NCBI RefSeq assembly: GCF_900129025.1
Contig: NZ_FQUM01000002.1
Location: 1 to 64,000, forward strand
DNA length: 64,000 nt
Direction: 5' to 3'
Source of the DNA: Mariniphaga anaerophila
Lineage (GTDB): Bacteria > Bacteroidota > Bacteroidia > Bacteroidales > Prolixibacteraceae
Shown: one piece after another, positions 20,101 to 29,917 of the stretch
Position numbering within the stretch: position 1 is the stretch's first letter
Layout: each line of letters opens with the position of its first letter
Made by a program: the position numbers and the translations under genes
Notes under the pieces: model-generated
Seen by the model: the letters and a program-made list of their open reading frames with translations, nothing else
What the model was told of the DNA's origin: nothing
The model's database searches: none

Positions 20101-21229
20101 AGATAAAAATTATGTAACAATAGTAATAAAAGACTCAGGTAAAGGAATTGGTGAAAATGAAATGAAAAATCTGTTTAAACGCTTTTATAGCTCGAGTACA
20201 AGTGGAAAAACAGAGGATTCAGGTATTGGTATTGGACTGAATCTAACTAAAAGCTTAGTCGATTTGTTAGGTGGAAATATAACAGTAAAGAGCGAACTTG
20301 GAAAAGGAACCGAGTTTTTAGTTGAACTTCCTGTCTCAGAAGAACTAATTGACGCAACAAGTCTGAATAAAGATGAAACTAATCTCGCATACAGCATGGA
20401 GTCCGGTAGAGATGACATATATGTCGTCGAAGAAGAAAGAATTCAACAATTTTTAAAGTCCCATGAGCCTTTTACAATTCTAGTAGCAGATGATAATGAT
20501 GATTTTAGAAAAATTCTAGTAGATTCACTTCGGGATAACTTTAAAGTTTTGGAGGTTGCAGATGGCAAAAACGCTTTAAAAACTGTAATGACTACTCATG
20601 TAGATTTGATTATTTCAGATGTAATGATGCCTAAACTCAACGGATGGGAGTTGTGTCAATCGATTAAATCTAATCTTTCAATTAGTCACGTTCCAGTAAT
20701 TATAATAACTGCAAAAACAGGTGACGAAAACAGACTTGAAGGATATCAGGTAGGAGCTGATTCTTATATCGAGAAACCTTTGAATATGAGATTGCTAAAA
20801 GTGCGGATCGTTTCTCTTTTAATGCAGCGTGAAAAGTTGAAGCAAGCATTCTCTACCGGGCTAAATCTTGTTCCGGATAAAATAGCAATAACCCCGATTG
20901 ACGAACAGTTTATTGAAAAAGCGAAGAGACTTGTTGAGAAAAATTTATCGAATACTGAGTTCTCTGTAAAGGATTTGTCCAAAGGTTTAAACGCAAGTAA
21001 TTCTATGTTGTATCGAAAGATGAAGAATGTATTGGGACTCAATCCAAATGAGTTTATCAGGAGTATACGTTTAGGAAATGCAGCCAAAATGCTGGAAAAT
21101 AGTTCTTTCACTATTTCTGAAGTAGCTTTCAACTGCGGCTTTAATGATCTAAGTTATTTCGGGAGTTGTTTTAAAAAGAAATATGGAGCTACACCAAGTG
21201 AGTATCAAAATGGTCAAAAGCAGTTTTGA
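17126..21229 (+). CDS. Hybrid two-component system regulator (HTCS)
   Basis: A 1367-residue one-piece sensor-regulator. A signal/anchor leads into about 14 Reg_prop propeller repeats (residues 35-690, e.g. GFLWFSTSEGIVRYDG, GRIWAGSWQGGL). A Y_Y_Y domain (about 705-785), a membrane helix (about 803-823), HisKA with H860 in NISHELLTPL, an HATPase (DSGKGIGENE, GIGIGLNLTKS), a receiver with phospho-Asp D1165 (IISDVMMPKLNGW) and a C-terminal AraC-type HTH follow. The periplasmic propellers would sense an oligosaccharide and switch on the SusCD operon downstream. The H-box has Leu where Arg is usual (HELRTPL). All main domains are intact. Confidence 0.95.
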   Translation: MVRLKNTPYLIVFIYCNFVLLGYAQGQDYSNLFFNSLNSLNGLNSDVVNSVHQDKNGFLWFSTSEGIVRYDGYEFQSYKNYPDIGKLYGLNINAIESDKNGGIYICSDYGFYAFNNLLEPIFENLTSMLNGVVVSDVHLGNDGYIYIATDQGFYILNANNTEIKSIVPKEGNGLTTAIIKQIEEDNEGRIWAGSWQGGLLKLNPDKKSFTAYKIFNDKSAAVYKNTVVSLMIDSHGYMWAGTWSSGIYVLDIGSPDEVRVIKRFNSVPDDSRTIPGDIIHSMIEDEYNGIWIGTPEGVAVIRYPLTKNSKIIRFQYSKLPGDILVNEIKNVYRDREGLIWLCTKGGGVYYTHIEANDIEHIEIPDIDSRVKKQAVHAIAIDHENCFLFGVSSLGFVSYNTLTSKFHSYKQLPKYQTIANYIDLNTARAFLWDRDSALWIGTRYNGILKLESRTGQVTFINSTVHSESFTGREVSCLYSEPDGTVWACTENGLHRIHQGDNNEIFIEQVNFAESNLGVLGPMNFTGIIKRNDNYIVGSKAAGLFLLSPHKGDFEIKRWNGDKDLKVNTVYMDSKGRVWVGTCGNGLMLLDSNDSLINPYDANITLLGDVIYAINEDNYGNIWLTSNKGLARLSYKEGDTSVKSFSYLNGLQGNVFIPRAFFKDSDGIFSIGCFNGVYRFDPLKITTNQHKPSVVITEVLVEGEKYPYVQGQRNAIKLTHLKNDLNVVFSSLSYLFPEGNHFAYKMEGIDKSWKYVEANMRSANYSNLSPGNYVFKVKGSNSMGVWNDTPVEISVEVVRAFYKTWWAIAFYIIFALSVLFVFYWQRLKSIRVKQMLDIREIEKTESEKLHQFKLQFFTNISHELLTPLSILLSVIERIEERKDYSAELFGMMKRNTLNLNRLIRQLLSFRKVETGHMKIQLETINLSEFVECCAGNFRILAEKRKMKLVVDVQKGLKGIMDREKLEIIIHNLLSNAFRYTDSGREVCCVLKESEDKNYVTIVIKDSGKGIGENEMKNLFKRFYSSSTSGKTEDSGIGIGLNLTKSLVDLLGGNITVKSELGKGTEFLVELPVSEELIDATSLNKDETNLAYSMESGRDDIYVVEEERIQQFLKSHEPFTILVADDNDDFRKILVDSLRDNFKVLEVADGKNALKTVMTTHVDLIISDVMMPKLNGWELCQSIKSNLSISHVPVIIITAKTGDENRLEGYQVGADSYIEKPLNMRLLKVRIVSLLMQREKLKQAFSTGLNLVPDKIAITPIDEQFIEKAKRLVEKNLSNTEFSVKDLSKGLNASNSMLYRKMKNVLGLNPNEFIRSIRLGNAAKMLENSSFTISEVAFNCGFNDLSYFGSCFKKKYGATPSEYQNGQKQF

Positions 21230-21803
21230 ATTGGAAGGTAGTATAATTATGATTGGTCATATGTCTGGCAAAAAAGGAATAGTAATAAGAATGTTTATTA
21301 GATAGGAGCATGTTAATCGCCCAGAATACTTTTGTTTCTATTTGTCCCCATTTTATTTTCAGAAAGGCACTTATTCGGAGTAGCTATGGACTCTATGAAA
21401 AATTGTGCCTTTTTGAGCAATGCAACACGGATAAATTTGGAATGAGTGTTGTCCCCATACCAAAGTTTTTTGCTAAAGACCCTGCTCAATAAATATACAG
21501 CGAAAAAACTGCATGTAGGTTATCTGTATTTTTATATTAATTACCCCTCTAATGCCAAATAAGAATAACTAACATAATCAATATTATAAATTATTAATCA
21601 GATAATGCAATATATTATTCGTATTTATATGCAATGTGCTTGTAGTCAATGCTTTTTGTTTTTATCTGGTTTTGTCAGAATTATCATATTCAATGATTAG
21701 ATATCCATAACAAATCGTATCCATGTTCAATACTTTTGGAATCAGAACTAGGCATGTATTTAAAATGTGCCAAATCAATGAATTAATAAATAATCTAAAT
21801 TCT
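21230..21803 (+). promoter_or_regulatory. 574-bp HTCS-SusC intergenic region with hairpin and -7 element
   Basis: AAAGGCAC (21363-21370) pairs with GTGCCTTT (21405-21412), and the 3' arm runs into a short T-tract; it may end HTCS transcription. TACTTTTG at 21731-21738 fits the Bacteroidota -7 consensus and would start transcription around 21745, which is why the SusC start is placed at 21804 and not at the in-frame ATG 21723. No convincing gene was seen. Confidence 0.45.
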
Positions 21804-24800
21804 ATGAAAAAAATCCAATTAACTGTTTTTACGCTACTGATTGTTGCAGTGGGTTGGGCTCAAAAACTTACAGTTAAAGGCATCGTTTCTGATAACGGCG
21901 AGCCTTTGCCTGGGGCAACAGTTATTGTAAAAAATGCATTAGCAGATCAAAAAAGAGGAACAGTAACTGATTTTGAAGGCAGATTTAGTCTTGATGTCGA
22001 GACTGACAATGTTCTTATTATATCCTTTGTCGGATATAAAACTGAAGAAATTCAAGTTGATGGACAGACATTTTTTAAAATTAACCTGACTAAAGACTTC
22101 ACAGAACTTGAACAAGTTGTTGTAGTAGGTTACGGTGTTCAGCAAAAAGCATCATCAATTGCATCAATATCGCAAACCGACGGCGAAGAACTGTTGAGGG
22201 CGGGAAACGTAACAACTGTTTCGCAGGCTTTACAGGGGATGTTGCCTGGTGTTACTGCAATTGTAGATAATGGAAAACCTGGTGCAGATGCAGCAGATAT
22301 TTTCATTAGAGGCAAGGCCAGTTGGCAAAGTTCTTCTCCATTGGTGCTGGTTGATGGTGTAGAACGTGATATGAATGACATCGATCCTAATGAAATAGAA
22401 ACACTGTCAGTTTTGAAAGATGCTTCTGCAACAGCTGTGTTTGGGGTGAAGGGTGGTAATGGAGTTATTCTTGTCACTACAAAACGAGGAAAGGTTTCTG
22501 CCCCGGATGTTGGTTTTTCTGCAAATTTCGGGTTTAAAATGCCAACAGTAAAACCAGAATACGGTGATTATGTAACCGCCATGGAGCTATGGAACGAGGC
22601 TTTGATAAACGACAAAGAATGGGACAAGTTGATTCCTGAATCCACAATTGATGCTTGGAGAAAAGCATATTCTACTGGTAACTATGGAGCCTACAATGAT
22701 TATTTTCCTCAGATTGACTGGTGGAATGAAATGATTGACGTCGGTTATCAACGAAATTATAATGTTAATATCCGCGGTGGGACAAGTTTTGTGAAATATT
22801 TTGCGTCTCTTGGATATTTATACGACGGAGATATTTTTAATTCAGAAGAAAATGAATTATTCGACCCATCTTTTAATTATAAAAGGTATAACTGGCGATC
22901 TAACTTCGATTTTAACCTGACGAAAACAACGGTGCTGTCAGTAAACATTGCAGGGAAGTTAGGTTATCGAAACCAGGCAGGTTATCGAATTGACGGTAAC
23001 GGAGAAGATGGTTGGGGGCAGGAACAGTTCTTTCAGGCATTATATCGATCAGATCAAAATACTTTCCCTATAAAATATTCTGACGGAGAATGGGGAACAG
23101 CAGAAAATGGGGAAGGCAATTTGATGACTGCTTTTGATAAAGGTCAACGTATATATAAATATTATCAGGGTTTTGTCGATTTTAAATTAGAACAGAAATT
23201 AGATGCAATAACTGAGGGACTGTCTGTTAAAGGTACAGTGTCTTTTGATTCTGAATCAGCAAATGCCTCTAGAATACAGCGTTATTCTGGCGGAAATTTC
23301 GGACCCAACGCTATTTCGTATCATCGAAAATATGATTATGCTAATCCAAATAGTAACGGTACCTATCCGCTACTAAAAGAAGAGAGATGGCCTAGTGATA
23401 ATGCGCAAAATCCCGAACCATCAGCATCTTACGACTATATGTTGGGTAATGGTTTTCGAAAGTTTTTGTACTACGAAATTGCTTTAAATTATGCACGTTC
23501 CTTTGGAGATCATAATGTTTCTGCTTTAGCATTATTCAGCCGTCGTGAAAACGAAGGACTGTCTGGAACAACAACCTTTAGAATACCCCACAGACAGGAA
23601 GATTGGGTTGGACGTGTTACCTATAATTGGAACGGACGATATTTAGCTGAAATAAACGGCGCATATAATGGGTCAGAGAATTTTGCACCGGGTATGCGAT
23701 TTGGATTTTTCCCTTCTGTTTCTGCCGGATGGCGTGTTTCAGAAGAACCCTTTGTTAAACAATTTGCAGAGGGGTTTTTAACCAACTTGAAACTGAAATA
23801 TTCTTACGGAATGTCGGGTATGGATAACGGAGCAAATCGTTTTGGTTACCAACAATCGTATAATACAGGCGGAAGTGTTCAATTTGGAGAAACAAATTCT
23901 ACAAGTTATGGCCCGCTTTATACCGAAGGTAATGCAGCCAATGAAAACGCAACCTGGGAAGAGGCGATAAAACAAAATTATGGTTTGGAAATTACGTTGT
24001 GGTCAAAACTTAGTGGCGCAATTGATATCTATAATGAGAAACGTACCAACATTTTGATGGATTTGTGGTCGCCTATCTGGTATGTTCAAAAAGCGGCTAA
24101 AGCGAATATCGGTGAAACAAAAAACCAGGGAACAGAGATTGAGCTAGCTTGGAACGATAAAATTGGGTCTAATTGGGAGTACCGAATTAAAGGGAATGTC
24201 GCTTTCAACGAGAACCGGATTGTTGCTCGGGGTGACGGAGTGAATACACCTGAGTATCAAAGACAGGCAGGGAAGCCAATTGGTTTTCAAACCCGTTATC
24301 TTGTTTACGATTTTTATTCAGATCTGGATGATATTTTTATCTATTCAACACCAAATAATACTACACTACAAGGACAAATTGTTCCCGGTGATTTTATGTA
24401 TGTCGATTATAATGCCGATGGAGTTATAGATCAGGATGGCGATAGAGTGGTTATAAGGGAACTAAGTTATCCATTGAAGACATATGGGTTAACTTTAGGA
24501 TGTGGTTATAAGGGTTGGAATATTGACATGACATGGTATGGTGTTACCAATATGTCAAAAGAACTCGACAAGTTTATTTATTGGGATAATGTTGACGGAG
24601 GAAATGTAATCTATAAAGTTAGTCCGGACGCAACAAATCGTTGGACGCCTGAAAATGCAGACTCTGCAACCAAACCGGTGCTTCACTCTGTAAACACTTC
24701 ATTTAGTATGATGCCAAGCACTTATACTAATCGCGACGCTTCTTATATTCGGTTAAAGAATGTGGAGATCAGTTATACATTCAATAAGAAGTTTCTTCAG

Positions 24801-24953
24801 CAATTTGGGGTAAAAAATTTTCGAATTTATGGGAATGGCAACAACCTCATAACTTTAACTAACCTCGATAAACGCATCGATCCGGAATCAAAAAGCTCCG
24901 GGGTGTATCCCGTTGTAAAGCGGATGAATATCGGTGTACGTGCATCTTTTTAA
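21804..24953 (+). CDS. SusC-like TonB-dependent transporter 1 (region 2)
   Basis: A 1049-residue SusC-family receptor counted from the ATG at 21804, which gives a clean signal peptide (MKKIQLTVFTLLIVAVGWAQ). A carboxypeptidase-regulatory-like domain (GIVSDNGEPLPGATVIVKN), the VVVVGYGVQQKASSIASIS signature, a plug with LVLVDGVERDMNDIDPNEIE and LSVLKDASATAVFGVKGG, and a barrel follow. It pairs with the SusD encoded 18 bp downstream and is the first gene of a five-gene operon probably controlled by the upstream HTCS. Confidence 0.95.
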   Translation: MKKIQLTVFTLLIVAVGWAQKLTVKGIVSDNGEPLPGATVIVKNALADQKRGTVTDFEGRFSLDVETDNVLIISFVGYKTEEIQVDGQTFFKINLTKDFTELEQVVVVGYGVQQKASSIASISQTDGEELLRAGNVTTVSQALQGMLPGVTAIVDNGKPGADAADIFIRGKASWQSSSPLVLVDGVERDMNDIDPNEIETLSVLKDASATAVFGVKGGNGVILVTTKRGKVSAPDVGFSANFGFKMPTVKPEYGDYVTAMELWNEALINDKEWDKLIPESTIDAWRKAYSTGNYGAYNDYFPQIDWWNEMIDVGYQRNYNVNIRGGTSFVKYFASLGYLYDGDIFNSEENELFDPSFNYKRYNWRSNFDFNLTKTTVLSVNIAGKLGYRNQAGYRIDGNGEDGWGQEQFFQALYRSDQNTFPIKYSDGEWGTAENGEGNLMTAFDKGQRIYKYYQGFVDFKLEQKLDAITEGLSVKGTVSFDSESANASRIQRYSGGNFGPNAISYHRKYDYANPNSNGTYPLLKEERWPSDNAQNPEPSASYDYMLGNGFRKFLYYEIALNYARSFGDHNVSALALFSRRENEGLSGTTTFRIPHRQEDWVGRVTYNWNGRYLAEINGAYNGSENFAPGMRFGFFPSVSAGWRVSEEPFVKQFAEGFLTNLKLKYSYGMSGMDNGANRFGYQQSYNTGGSVQFGETNSTSYGPLYTEGNAANENATWEEAIKQNYGLEITLWSKLSGAIDIYNEKRTNILMDLWSPIWYVQKAAKANIGETKNQGTEIELAWNDKIGSNWEYRIKGNVAFNENRIVARGDGVNTPEYQRQAGKPIGFQTRYLVYDFYSDLDDIFIYSTPNNTTLQGQIVPGDFMYVDYNADGVIDQDGDRVVIRELSYPLKTYGLTLGCGYKGWNIDMTWYGVTNMSKELDKFIYWDNVDGGNVIYKVSPDATNRWTPENADSATKPVLHSVNTSFSMMPSTYTNRDASYIRLKNVEISYTFNKKFLQQFGVKNFRIYGNGNNLITLTNLDKRIDPESKSSGVYPVVKRMNIGVRASF

Positions 24954-24971
24954 ATAAACCAAACAATTGAT

Positions 24972-26819
24972 ATGATGAAAAGAATAAATATACTACTACT
25001 TGCATTGATATTTTCAGCATGTGAAACATATCTGGATTTAGCCCCAGAACTGGATATTGACGAACCGGATGTTTTTGAAAATTATTTGTCTGCGCAAGGG
25101 TATTTGGATAATTGCTACAGAGCATTGAATGACTATATGTATTGGAAAAGTCAGACAGTAAACAGGCCACATATTGCGGCATTGTCGGATGAAGCCGCAA
25201 CAACCTATATCTATTCGAAACTTGTACATGTTATGAATGCAGGCAATTGGTTTAACCAATCAGAGGCTTTGGAAGTAGGTTATGGCGATGGAAGTCTTGG
25301 GAACAGAGAAGGATACGTCATTTCCAATGCATTTTACAGCATTCGAATTGCAAATAAAATTTTAAAAAATGTGCCGGAAATGAATACCATTTCCGATGCA
25401 GAAGAAAAAGAGTTGCTTGGGCAAGCCTATTTTTTTCGGGCATGGAATTATTTTGAAATAATAAGGAGGTGGGGAGGAATGCCACTGTTTGATCATGTAT
25501 TTGTTGGGGATGAGGAGCTTGATCTTCCCAGAAAAACATACCAGGAGTCAACTGAGTGGATGCTTTCGGATCTAGATCTGGCCATTGACTTACTCCCCAA
25601 TGAATGGTCGGAAGCAAATACCGGAAGGATAACAAAAGTTGCTGCAATGGCCGTTAAGTCCATGGCAAGTTTATACGCGGCTAGTCCGCTTATGAATAAT
25701 CCAATTGGCACGGTTCAGAATAGCGGGTATAATCAACAATGGGCAGAAAAGGCAGCTAAATATGCAAACGAAGTATTACAATATATAGATAATGAGTTGC
25801 CGGCAAAAAAAATGATGGGAGAAGATTTGCCGGAAGATCAGAAGGCAGACGCATATCGTTTCGTTTTTTATCATTATCCAAATTTTGTAAGCGAAGAGTC
25901 TTTGTGGTATCTCAATTCAACCGGAGAAAGTAGAAAAAATGATATGATTATTCATTTTCAGAATATGCGCTTTTCTAAAAATACAGGGAATTACGGTTGG
26001 GCAATAACAACTCCTTCTCAAAATATTGTAGATATGTTTGAAGTCATCAATACCACAGATGGACAGGCTTATCCATTCGATGATCCAAATTCCGGCTTTT
26101 CCTGGAGTAATCCTTATAATAACCGCGACCCCCGTTTTTACAACAATATTTTATACCCCGGAAGAGAGTGGGGATTATTTAAAGATGGTACTCCTATGTA
26201 TCTTGAAACATGGGATGGTGGAGCAGACTTGAGCGCTAATGTCTTACGAACTGTTCCTACCGGTTATATGTGTGTTAAATGGTGGTGGCCCGAAGCTAAT
26301 GGTTACAATAATGCCGGCTTTTCTAAATATTATTACAATACAGTTTACATCCGAACGACTCAAATATTTCTTGACTATGCTGAGGCTATGAATGAAGCTT
26401 ACGGTCCGAATTTAGATCCGGAAGGCTATGGAATGACGGCAGTTGAAGCAATAAATCGCGTAAGAGCCCGTGTGGGAATGGTTCCGGTAAATAGCAAATT
26501 TACTTCTTCAAAGGAATTATTCAGAGAACGCATAAGAAATGAAAGAGCAATAGAATTAATGTGGGAAAACCATCGTTGGTTTGATATCCGCCGCTGGATG
26601 ATTGCAGAGGATTTGTTCAATGAAACATATCCAATTAAAGGTATTCACGTGATTGACCAGACACCACGCGTAAAAACGGTTCCAGATAAACAATTTTCCT
26701 ATTTTCCTATGGATGTAACCACTGAGACAAGGGCATTTGATAGTAAACATTACTGGTATCCAATTGCAAAAGATCATATTGATCATTTGGGAAATTTGGA
26801 ACAAAACCCAGGATGGTAA
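24972..26819 (+). CDS. SusD-like lipoprotein 1 (region 2)
   Basis: A 615-residue SusD/RagB lipoprotein (LLALIFSACETYLD lipobox). The family helices LLGQAYFFRAWNYFEIIRRW and GGMPLFDHVF, and the C-terminal RERIRNERAIELMWENHRWF / DIRRWMIAEDL segment are present. It is translated after SusC 1 and lies 28 bp before SusC 2. It should form the surface lid of the first transporter and bind its glycan. Confidence 0.95.
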   Translation: MMKRINILLLALIFSACETYLDLAPELDIDEPDVFENYLSAQGYLDNCYRALNDYMYWKSQTVNRPHIAALSDEAATTYIYSKLVHVMNAGNWFNQSEALEVGYGDGSLGNREGYVISNAFYSIRIANKILKNVPEMNTISDAEEKELLGQAYFFRAWNYFEIIRRWGGMPLFDHVFVGDEELDLPRKTYQESTEWMLSDLDLAIDLLPNEWSEANTGRITKVAAMAVKSMASLYAASPLMNNPIGTVQNSGYNQQWAEKAAKYANEVLQYIDNELPAKKMMGEDLPEDQKADAYRFVFYHYPNFVSEESLWYLNSTGESRKNDMIIHFQNMRFSKNTGNYGWAITTPSQNIVDMFEVINTTDGQAYPFDDPNSGFSWSNPYNNRDPRFYNNILYPGREWGLFKDGTPMYLETWDGGADLSANVLRTVPTGYMCVKWWWPEANGYNNAGFSKYYYNTVYIRTTQIFLDYAEAMNEAYGPNLDPEGYGMTAVEAINRVRARVGMVPVNSKFTSSKELFRERIRNERAIELMWENHRWFDIRRWMIAEDLFNETYPIKGIHVIDQTPRVKTVPDKQFSYFPMDVTTETRAFDSKHYWYPIAKDHIDHLGNLEQNPGW

Positions 26820-26847
26820 ATAAAAAATCAAATAAAATGATGTCATA

Positions 26848-29800
26848 ATGAAACAGATATTAAAAAATATAGAATATGTATTAATACTTTTCTTTTGTCT
26901 CACCAGTACATTGGTTGCTCAGAATCAGGCAAAAGAAAAGTCAGCAAGAATGATTGACATTTCGGGTGTAGTAGTCGGGGAAGATAATATGCCGTTAAAG
27001 AATGTGAAGATTTTCTCTAATGCAGGAGACATAATAACCCCAGCATCAGAAGATGGTTGGTTTTCTGTGAGCTTAAAAGAAAATTCGGTTATTACAGTAG
27101 AAGCATTCGGTTATGAAACCTATGTGTGGGAAATAGCAACAACATTGCCTAACAGAACCATTGTTATGAAACAAATACCCCTTTTTACAGGGGAAAATTC
27201 GGCGGTTGAATTACCAATGAAAATTTCAGAAGAAAGAAGAAACATTGTCGGGGCAGTTAGCATAATTAAAGGAGAAGAACTGGAGTCGTATTCAGACCAC
27301 GCGTTGTCAAATGCTTTGCAAGGCAAGGGGCTTGGATTGGTCTCAATAATGAATGGAGGAGGAGTGATCGATAATTCCTCAACGTTGTATCTGCGAGGAA
27401 TACATCGTAGCGGAAGCAATGAAATATTGACTATTGTTGACGGAATTGAGCGTCCTATTGATGATGTTTTGCCTGAAGAAATTGAACAAATTCAGTTGTT
27501 GAAAGATGCAACTGCAAAGATTTTATATGGAGCCAGAGCTGCTAACGGAATTTTGCTTGTCACAACAAAACGCGGAGTAAAACACAAGAGAGTTATAGAA
27601 ACAAGTTTCGAGAGTGGAATTGGTCTTCCTACCAATACTCCGAGTTTTCTTGATTCGTATGAGTATGCAAAATTATATAACGAAGCGAGGGTTAATGATG
27701 GGTTAAGTCCGATATATAGTGATGTCGCTTTGGAAGGGTATAAGAACAGTGAGGGGGAAAACGATTTGCGTTACCCGAATGTAGATTATTACGATTATTT
27801 TTTGAGGGATTATACGACATATTCAAAGTTTTCGTCGGAGTTTTCAGGGGGGAATGAAAAGACTCAATATGCCATGATACTCGGTTATGTGGGGTCTACC
27901 GGATTAGAAAAGATTGGAACCAACCCACGCAATAATCGTTTTTCATTACGTGGAAATCTTGATGTCCAAATATCAGAGAACTTAAGTGGGTTTATGGATA
28001 TTTCGGGTAAAATAAACTCTGCGAAAAGAAGTGCAATTAATCACTCTACTGCCTTTAGCCGACTAAGCTCACATCGTCCAAACGAATATCCCTTAGTGAT
28101 TTCTGAAGACTATATAGAAGCAACCAATAAAGGTGTTCCTGCGTTGGGTGGAAGCACAGATTCCCCGAATAATTTGTTAGGCAGCTTTTTGTATAGTGGT
28201 TATGCTAAGTCTGAAAACATTAATGCTCAAATGAATTTTGGATTGAATATGGATTTAAAGGCTGTTGCCGAAGGCCTTTCTGCTAAAGCTTTTATAACCT
28301 TTGATAATTATTTTTATGGTCAGGAGGTATTAGACAAACGCCCTGCGACCTATTCTCCGCTTTGGCTCACCGGGCATACCGGTTCCGATTCTGTTGCTTT
28401 TATAAAAGTACAGGATGAAAAAATAAACAAAAATGTTACGCTTGGGGGTAATAATAATGTGCGAAATGTTGGCTGGACTGGCCAGCTAAATTATAGCAGA
28501 GCTTTCGATAATCATAACTTGAATTCTTCGTTAGGGTATTTTTATTATAGAAAAGAGATTAGTGGAGCATCGCAGGATGTTGAAAATACAAACGTATATT
28601 TTAGGTCTAATTATTCTTATAAACATAAATATATTGCTGAGTTTAATGCTTCATTAATGGGGAGCAATCGTTTTAATAAAGAAAACAAATACAGAACTTT
28701 TGCCGCTGCCGGATTAGGATGGGTTATTTCAGAAGAGGACTTGTTTTCTGACATTAATTGGGTTGATTACCTGAAAATAAAAACAAGCTACGGTGTTTTA
28801 GGTTATGATGCCTCTACTCCTTATTACCTGTATACAAATCGTTGGTATGATAATGGAAACGTCCAGTTTGGAGAAAAAAATTCAGGGACAGATCAAACTC
28901 GAATTTCGCTAGATTGGATTGGTAACCCTAATCTGGATTGGGAAACTTCACGTGAGCTTAATGTTGGTGTGGAAGGATTGCTTTTCAACAATAGACTGAC
29001 ATTTGATGTCAACTACTTTAACGAGTTGCGCGATGGAATAATACAAAAAGTTAATTCGGAGTATTCTAGTATTTATGGAGGGCTGTACCCATATATGAAT
29101 TGGGGCAAAGTTGCTAATAATGGGATTGAAGCAGAAGTACACTGGGGAGAAAACAAGGGAGATTTCAGCTATCAAATTGGTGGTAATATTATTTGGTCCA
29201 AAAATGAGGTGAAGAAAAAGGATGAAATTCTATATTCTGAGGACTATCGCAGAACGATAGGAAAATCATCTGATGTAATGATTGGGTATGTTAGTGAAGG
29301 ACTATTTGGTAAAGATGTTGATTTGAATAGACAAGTGCTCCAGACATTGGGCTTTTATGGCGAGGGAGATATTGCTTATAAAGATTTGAACGGAGATGAT
29401 GAAATCAATGATCTGGACAGAAAAGCGTTGGGAAATTCATTTCCAAGGGCTGTTTTAGGTTTTGATATTTCATTAAATTATAAAGGCTGGGGTTTTTATG
29501 TGCTTGGTACGGCACAGGTAGGTGTATATAAATGGCTTAAAAATAGTTATTATGCCAACTATGGAAATGGGAAATATTCGGTTCTTGCTTCAGACCGATA
29601 TCACGCCATAAATAATCCGGAAGGAACTTATCCGCGGTTAACTACGACAAGAGCTGACAACAATATGAACAATTCTGATTTTTGGATTGAGAATACAAGT
29701 TTCTTCAGATTGAAAAATGTTGAACTTAGCTATACTCTGTCTAAAATACCGGTTGCTCACAGCGTGAAAATATACACCAGGGGTACAAATCTATTTTGCA

Positions 29801-29901
29801 TCTCAAAAGTAAAAGATCTGGATCCGGAGGTAATCAACGCCGGGGTATCAAATTACCCAGTACTGTCAACCATAACTGCTGGAATTGCGGTATCATTTTA
29901 A
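26848..29901 (+). CDS. SusC-like TonB-dependent transporter 2 (region 2)
   Basis: A 1017-residue receptor with signal peptide, a diverged regulatory-like domain (GVVVGEDNMPLKNVKIFSN), a plug with LTIVDGIERPIDDVLPEEIE and IQLLKDATAKILYGARAANG, and a barrel ending VSF. The family's usual VVVxGYG box is replaced by a diverged stretch before RRNIVGAVSIIKGEEL. It makes a second import pair with the following SusD, so the locus can handle two ligands or two sizes of the same ligand. It lies within the HTCS-linked operon. Confidence 0.93.
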   Translation: MKQILKNIEYVLILFFCLTSTLVAQNQAKEKSARMIDISGVVVGEDNMPLKNVKIFSNAGDIITPASEDGWFSVSLKENSVITVEAFGYETYVWEIATTLPNRTIVMKQIPLFTGENSAVELPMKISEERRNIVGAVSIIKGEELESYSDHALSNALQGKGLGLVSIMNGGGVIDNSSTLYLRGIHRSGSNEILTIVDGIERPIDDVLPEEIEQIQLLKDATAKILYGARAANGILLVTTKRGVKHKRVIETSFESGIGLPTNTPSFLDSYEYAKLYNEARVNDGLSPIYSDVALEGYKNSEGENDLRYPNVDYYDYFLRDYTTYSKFSSEFSGGNEKTQYAMILGYVGSTGLEKIGTNPRNNRFSLRGNLDVQISENLSGFMDISGKINSAKRSAINHSTAFSRLSSHRPNEYPLVISEDYIEATNKGVPALGGSTDSPNNLLGSFLYSGYAKSENINAQMNFGLNMDLKAVAEGLSAKAFITFDNYFYGQEVLDKRPATYSPLWLTGHTGSDSVAFIKVQDEKINKNVTLGGNNNVRNVGWTGQLNYSRAFDNHNLNSSLGYFYYRKEISGASQDVENTNVYFRSNYSYKHKYIAEFNASLMGSNRFNKENKYRTFAAAGLGWVISEEDLFSDINWVDYLKIKTSYGVLGYDASTPYYLYTNRWYDNGNVQFGEKNSGTDQTRISLDWIGNPNLDWETSRELNVGVEGLLFNNRLTFDVNYFNELRDGIIQKVNSEYSSIYGGLYPYMNWGKVANNGIEAEVHWGENKGDFSYQIGGNIIWSKNEVKKKDEILYSEDYRRTIGKSSDVMIGYVSEGLFGKDVDLNRQVLQTLGFYGEGDIAYKDLNGDDEINDLDRKALGNSFPRAVLGFDISLNYKGWGFYVLGTAQVGVYKWLKNSYYANYGNGKYSVLASDRYHAINNPEGTYPRLTTTRADNNMNNSDFWIENTSFFRLKNVELSYTLSKIPVAHSVKIYTRGTNLFCISKVKDLDPEVINAGVSNYPVLSTITAGIAVSF

Positions 29902-29917
29902 TACAAAATATACAATA

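Noticed and set aside
21310-21492. 60-codon frame in the HTCS-SusC gap
   Set aside because: It spans a terminator-like hairpin, has no ribosome site or recognisable motif, and lies in a regulatory region.
21723-21803. Longer N-terminus for the first region 2 SusC
   Set aside because: The extra 27 residues hide a normal signal peptide and would begin upstream of the probable -7 element at 21731.
29885-29917. Longer N-terminus for the second region 2 SusD
   Set aside because: It overlaps the SusC 2 end and breaks the lipoprotein signal; ATG 29918 gives a clean one.
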